Source: a virus. From it: DNA of 50,263 nt. Shown in pieces: positions 48,692 to 50,263 of this stretch. A program made the translations under genes and the position numbers. The notes under the pieces were generated by a model. The model ran no database searches. It saw only the letters and a list, made by a program, of their open reading frames with translations, and was not told the DNA's origin. The stretch lies in the IMG/VR virus record IMGVR_UViG_3300010354_000131, positions 1 through 50,263 of that record; one strand, 5' to 3'. The stretch's first letter is position 1; every line of letters begins with the position of its first letter.

Positions 48692-50263
48692 TTAGTCGAC
48701 TTGTCTTCCATCTCCCTGAGCATTTCGGCCTTCCCCCGACATATCTGGTGAATTTGCCGATCTTTCGGAATCTCTATTTCTAGTCTTTCCTGCCTGTGCC
48801 CTTACTTCAGCCTGTTGTTGTGGCTTTAATTCGACTACTTTATCCCCGCCGTCAAGCGGAACCATGCCCATTCTAATTCTAACTTCATTTGGAGTAATTA
48901 CCTGCATTCTTAAATATCTCTCGTCTATCTTAGATTGGGTATCCTCGTCGGTCAATGTGAGCTCATTAAATTTAAGTAATAGAGCATCTGTCATTTCTTC
49001 AATTATTTTATTTAACTTCTTTTCCAAATTCATTTGAGCTGGACGACAAACTTGCTCTCTAAATGTCTTGTCGGCATCTCTTGCTACCGCTAAATTAACT
49101 CCTTCTGGAGTTCCAATTTTATTAATTGGTACACGGTGAGATAATAGAATTTCGTCTCTATTAGATTTACGATACACATTAAATGAAGACTCTTGAGTTC
49201 CTGCCTCAATTGGCTCCATCTTAAATTCAACCTTGGCGTCTGGTGAATCTGGTGGAAGCGGAATATATAGAGATCTATGGTTCTTGCCTCTTAGTCCTAC
49301 CTGGAAGAATTCTAGTAACTTACGCTCAGATTCTGGAGATAGCTTAGCACCCTTTACTGTGATAATATATCTTGGAACCGCCTTATTTTCAAAGTAGTCT
49401 AGGTTATACTTACCAGCAAACTCGTTTCCAGCCATAGCATTTGAAGAAGCTACGATATCTGGAATACCATAATAGTTATTTGTTGGTGTATATTTCTTTA
49501 GGTGAATAATTTCATTTGGACGCTCTAGTCCGCCATCAATTGGATTCTCTGTTTCTTGATCTCCGAAGTTACGGAAGAATACAGCCTTTCCATAAAGCAG
49601 TTGAATAAAGCCGTCACGCAAGCGACGCACACGCATAGTCTTTGCTGGGATATGTCCAATATATCCAATTTTTCCAGCAGAGGTTCTACCAATTTCAAGG
49701 TATCCGTTTCCAGTAGCCTCTACATCTGTGTAGGCTTTAATTAAAGTTTCTGTGAATGTTTCTTCTTCGTTACATTCCTCTAACCAATCATAAAGATCTT
49801 GACGTAGTCTATTAAGCTTTCTACGTGCTCTGTCTAACTGCTTATCGTCTGTAATATTATCAAATGCTTCTTGTGTCTTTCTTGTCTCGACAAAGTCATG
49901 TCCGAGACCTACGATGTTAGAAACCTTTGCATTAATTGCTGCATAGTTATATGGAGAAATTTCGTAAATGGTAGAAAGATAATCTAAGTTATATGGTGGC
50001 TCAATAAGATCAAACATTGCATAGCCAGTAATAGCTTGTGCAAGTAGGTTCTGTTGTGTTTCAGTTCCTTCGATTCCCTGGAATCTCTTTTGTAGTTCTC
50101 TATTCATCTTTCGGCGGAATGATGAGCCTAGACCTGAAACCTTAGTTAAATCTTCGCCTTCAATCTTAAACGGATCTGTTGTTGTTGACTCTACTGGAGT
50201 ATTAAACTTCATCCAGTCTGCAACGTTAGATATGCTAACCTCGTTAGAGCTATTTTCTTCTTC
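48692..50263 (-). CDS. Portal protein (5' end outside window)
   Basis: The frame is open to the right edge (524 codons). The ATG at 50212 has no ribosome site and lies inside a run that reads NEVSISNVADWMKFNTP, so the true start is probably beyond the window. Portal features: QKRFQGIEGTETQQNLLAQA, DLIEPPYNLDYLSTIYEISP, YTDVEATGNGYLEIGRTSAG, HLKKYTPTNNYYGIPDIVAS, LEFFQVGLRGKNHRSLYIPL and HRVPINKIGTPEGVNLAVAR. It forms the dodecameric DNA entry ring. The C-terminus is disordered (RDSERSANSPDMSGEGRN). It is followed by the protease, as in HK97-like head operons. Confidence 0.92.
   Translation of the reverse strand, partial: EEENSSNEVSISNVADWMKFNTPVESTTTDPFKIEGEDLTKVSGLGSSFRRKMNRELQKRFQGIEGTETQQNLLAQAITGYAMFDLIEPPYNLDYLSTIYEISPYNYAAINAKVSNIVGLGHDFVETRKTQEAFDNITDDKQLDRARRKLNRLRQDLYDWLEECNEEETFTETLIKAYTDVEATGNGYLEIGRTSAGKIGYIGHIPAKTMRVRRLRDGFIQLLYGKAVFFRNFGDQETENPIDGGLERPNEIIHLKKYTPTNNYYGIPDIVASSNAMAGNEFAGKYNLDYFENKAVPRYIITVKGAKLSPESERKLLEFFQVGLRGKNHRSLYIPLPPDSPDAKVEFKMEPIEAGTQESSFNVYRKSNRDEILLSHRVPINKIGTPEGVNLAVARDADKTFREQVCRPAQMNLEKKLNKIIEEMTDALLLKFNELTLTDEDTQSKIDERYLRMQVITPNEVRIRMGMVPLDGGDKVVELKPQQQAEVRAQAGKTRNRDSERSANSPDMSGEGRNAQGDGRQVD

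Overview
The window is about 50 kb of an AT-rich tailed-phage genome (Caudoviricetes, siphovirus type). Every gene I can support, including the single tRNA, lies on the minus strand, so the window reads from right to left. Genes are tightly packed, with many ATGA, TAATG and TGATG stop/start overlaps. The host is most likely a low-GC actinobacterium, such as a freshwater planktonic lineage. That is an inference from actinophage-like small proteins, a DnaE with a complete PHP active site, and two promoters whose predicted start site falls on the start codon (leaderless mRNAs are common in actinobacteria).

Morphogenesis (50263 to about 29250, read leftward): portal (cut by the right edge), prohead protease fused to a scaffold-like tail, HK97-type major capsid protein, a small SAP/HeH-like head protein, head-tail adaptor, head closure, gp10-like neck protein, tail terminator, major tail protein, tail assembly chaperones G and G-T (joined by a -1 frameshift at a perfect CCCAAAC site), a 2212-residue tape measure protein, then distal and minor tail proteins. 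Strong hairpins follow the capsid and major tail genes, and each is followed at once by a new promoter.

Tail tip and accessory (29250 to 20431): two very large fibre/adhesin proteins (one with PKD and fibronectin-III-like segments and a Cys-rich C-terminus), then a probably leaderless operon with a small internally duplicated protein, a DUF6171-like zinc protein, a GlcNAc-type glycosyltransferase, two coiled-coil proteins and two small tail- or surface-associated proteins.

Replication, recombination and nucleotide metabolism (20353 to 6234): a strong promoter followed by an intrinsic terminator-like hairpin in the leader opens this block. It encodes a metallophosphoesterase, small zinc and HTH proteins, a possible helicase loader, DnaB-like helicase, primase, a probable ssDNA-binding protein, DnaE-type polymerase, MazG, RecA, a resolvase-like PD-(D/E)XK nuclease, a Cas4/RecB-like Fe-S nuclease, a RuvC-like resolvase, an FkbM methyltransferase and a DUF1599/Nmad1-type protein.

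Packaging and left end (6216 to 1): small and large terminase lie here, over 40 kb from the portal in the window. They are followed by a CAU tRNA, small proteins, an Hsp20 chaperone, a thermonuclease, an FmdB-type zinc ribbon and a secreted Ala/Thr-rich protein that runs off the left edge in hexapeptide repeats. The Hsp20 and thermonuclease genes have unusual structured leaders sharing a GGGTCGCYAC core. No endolysin, holin, integrase or repressor was recognised in the window.
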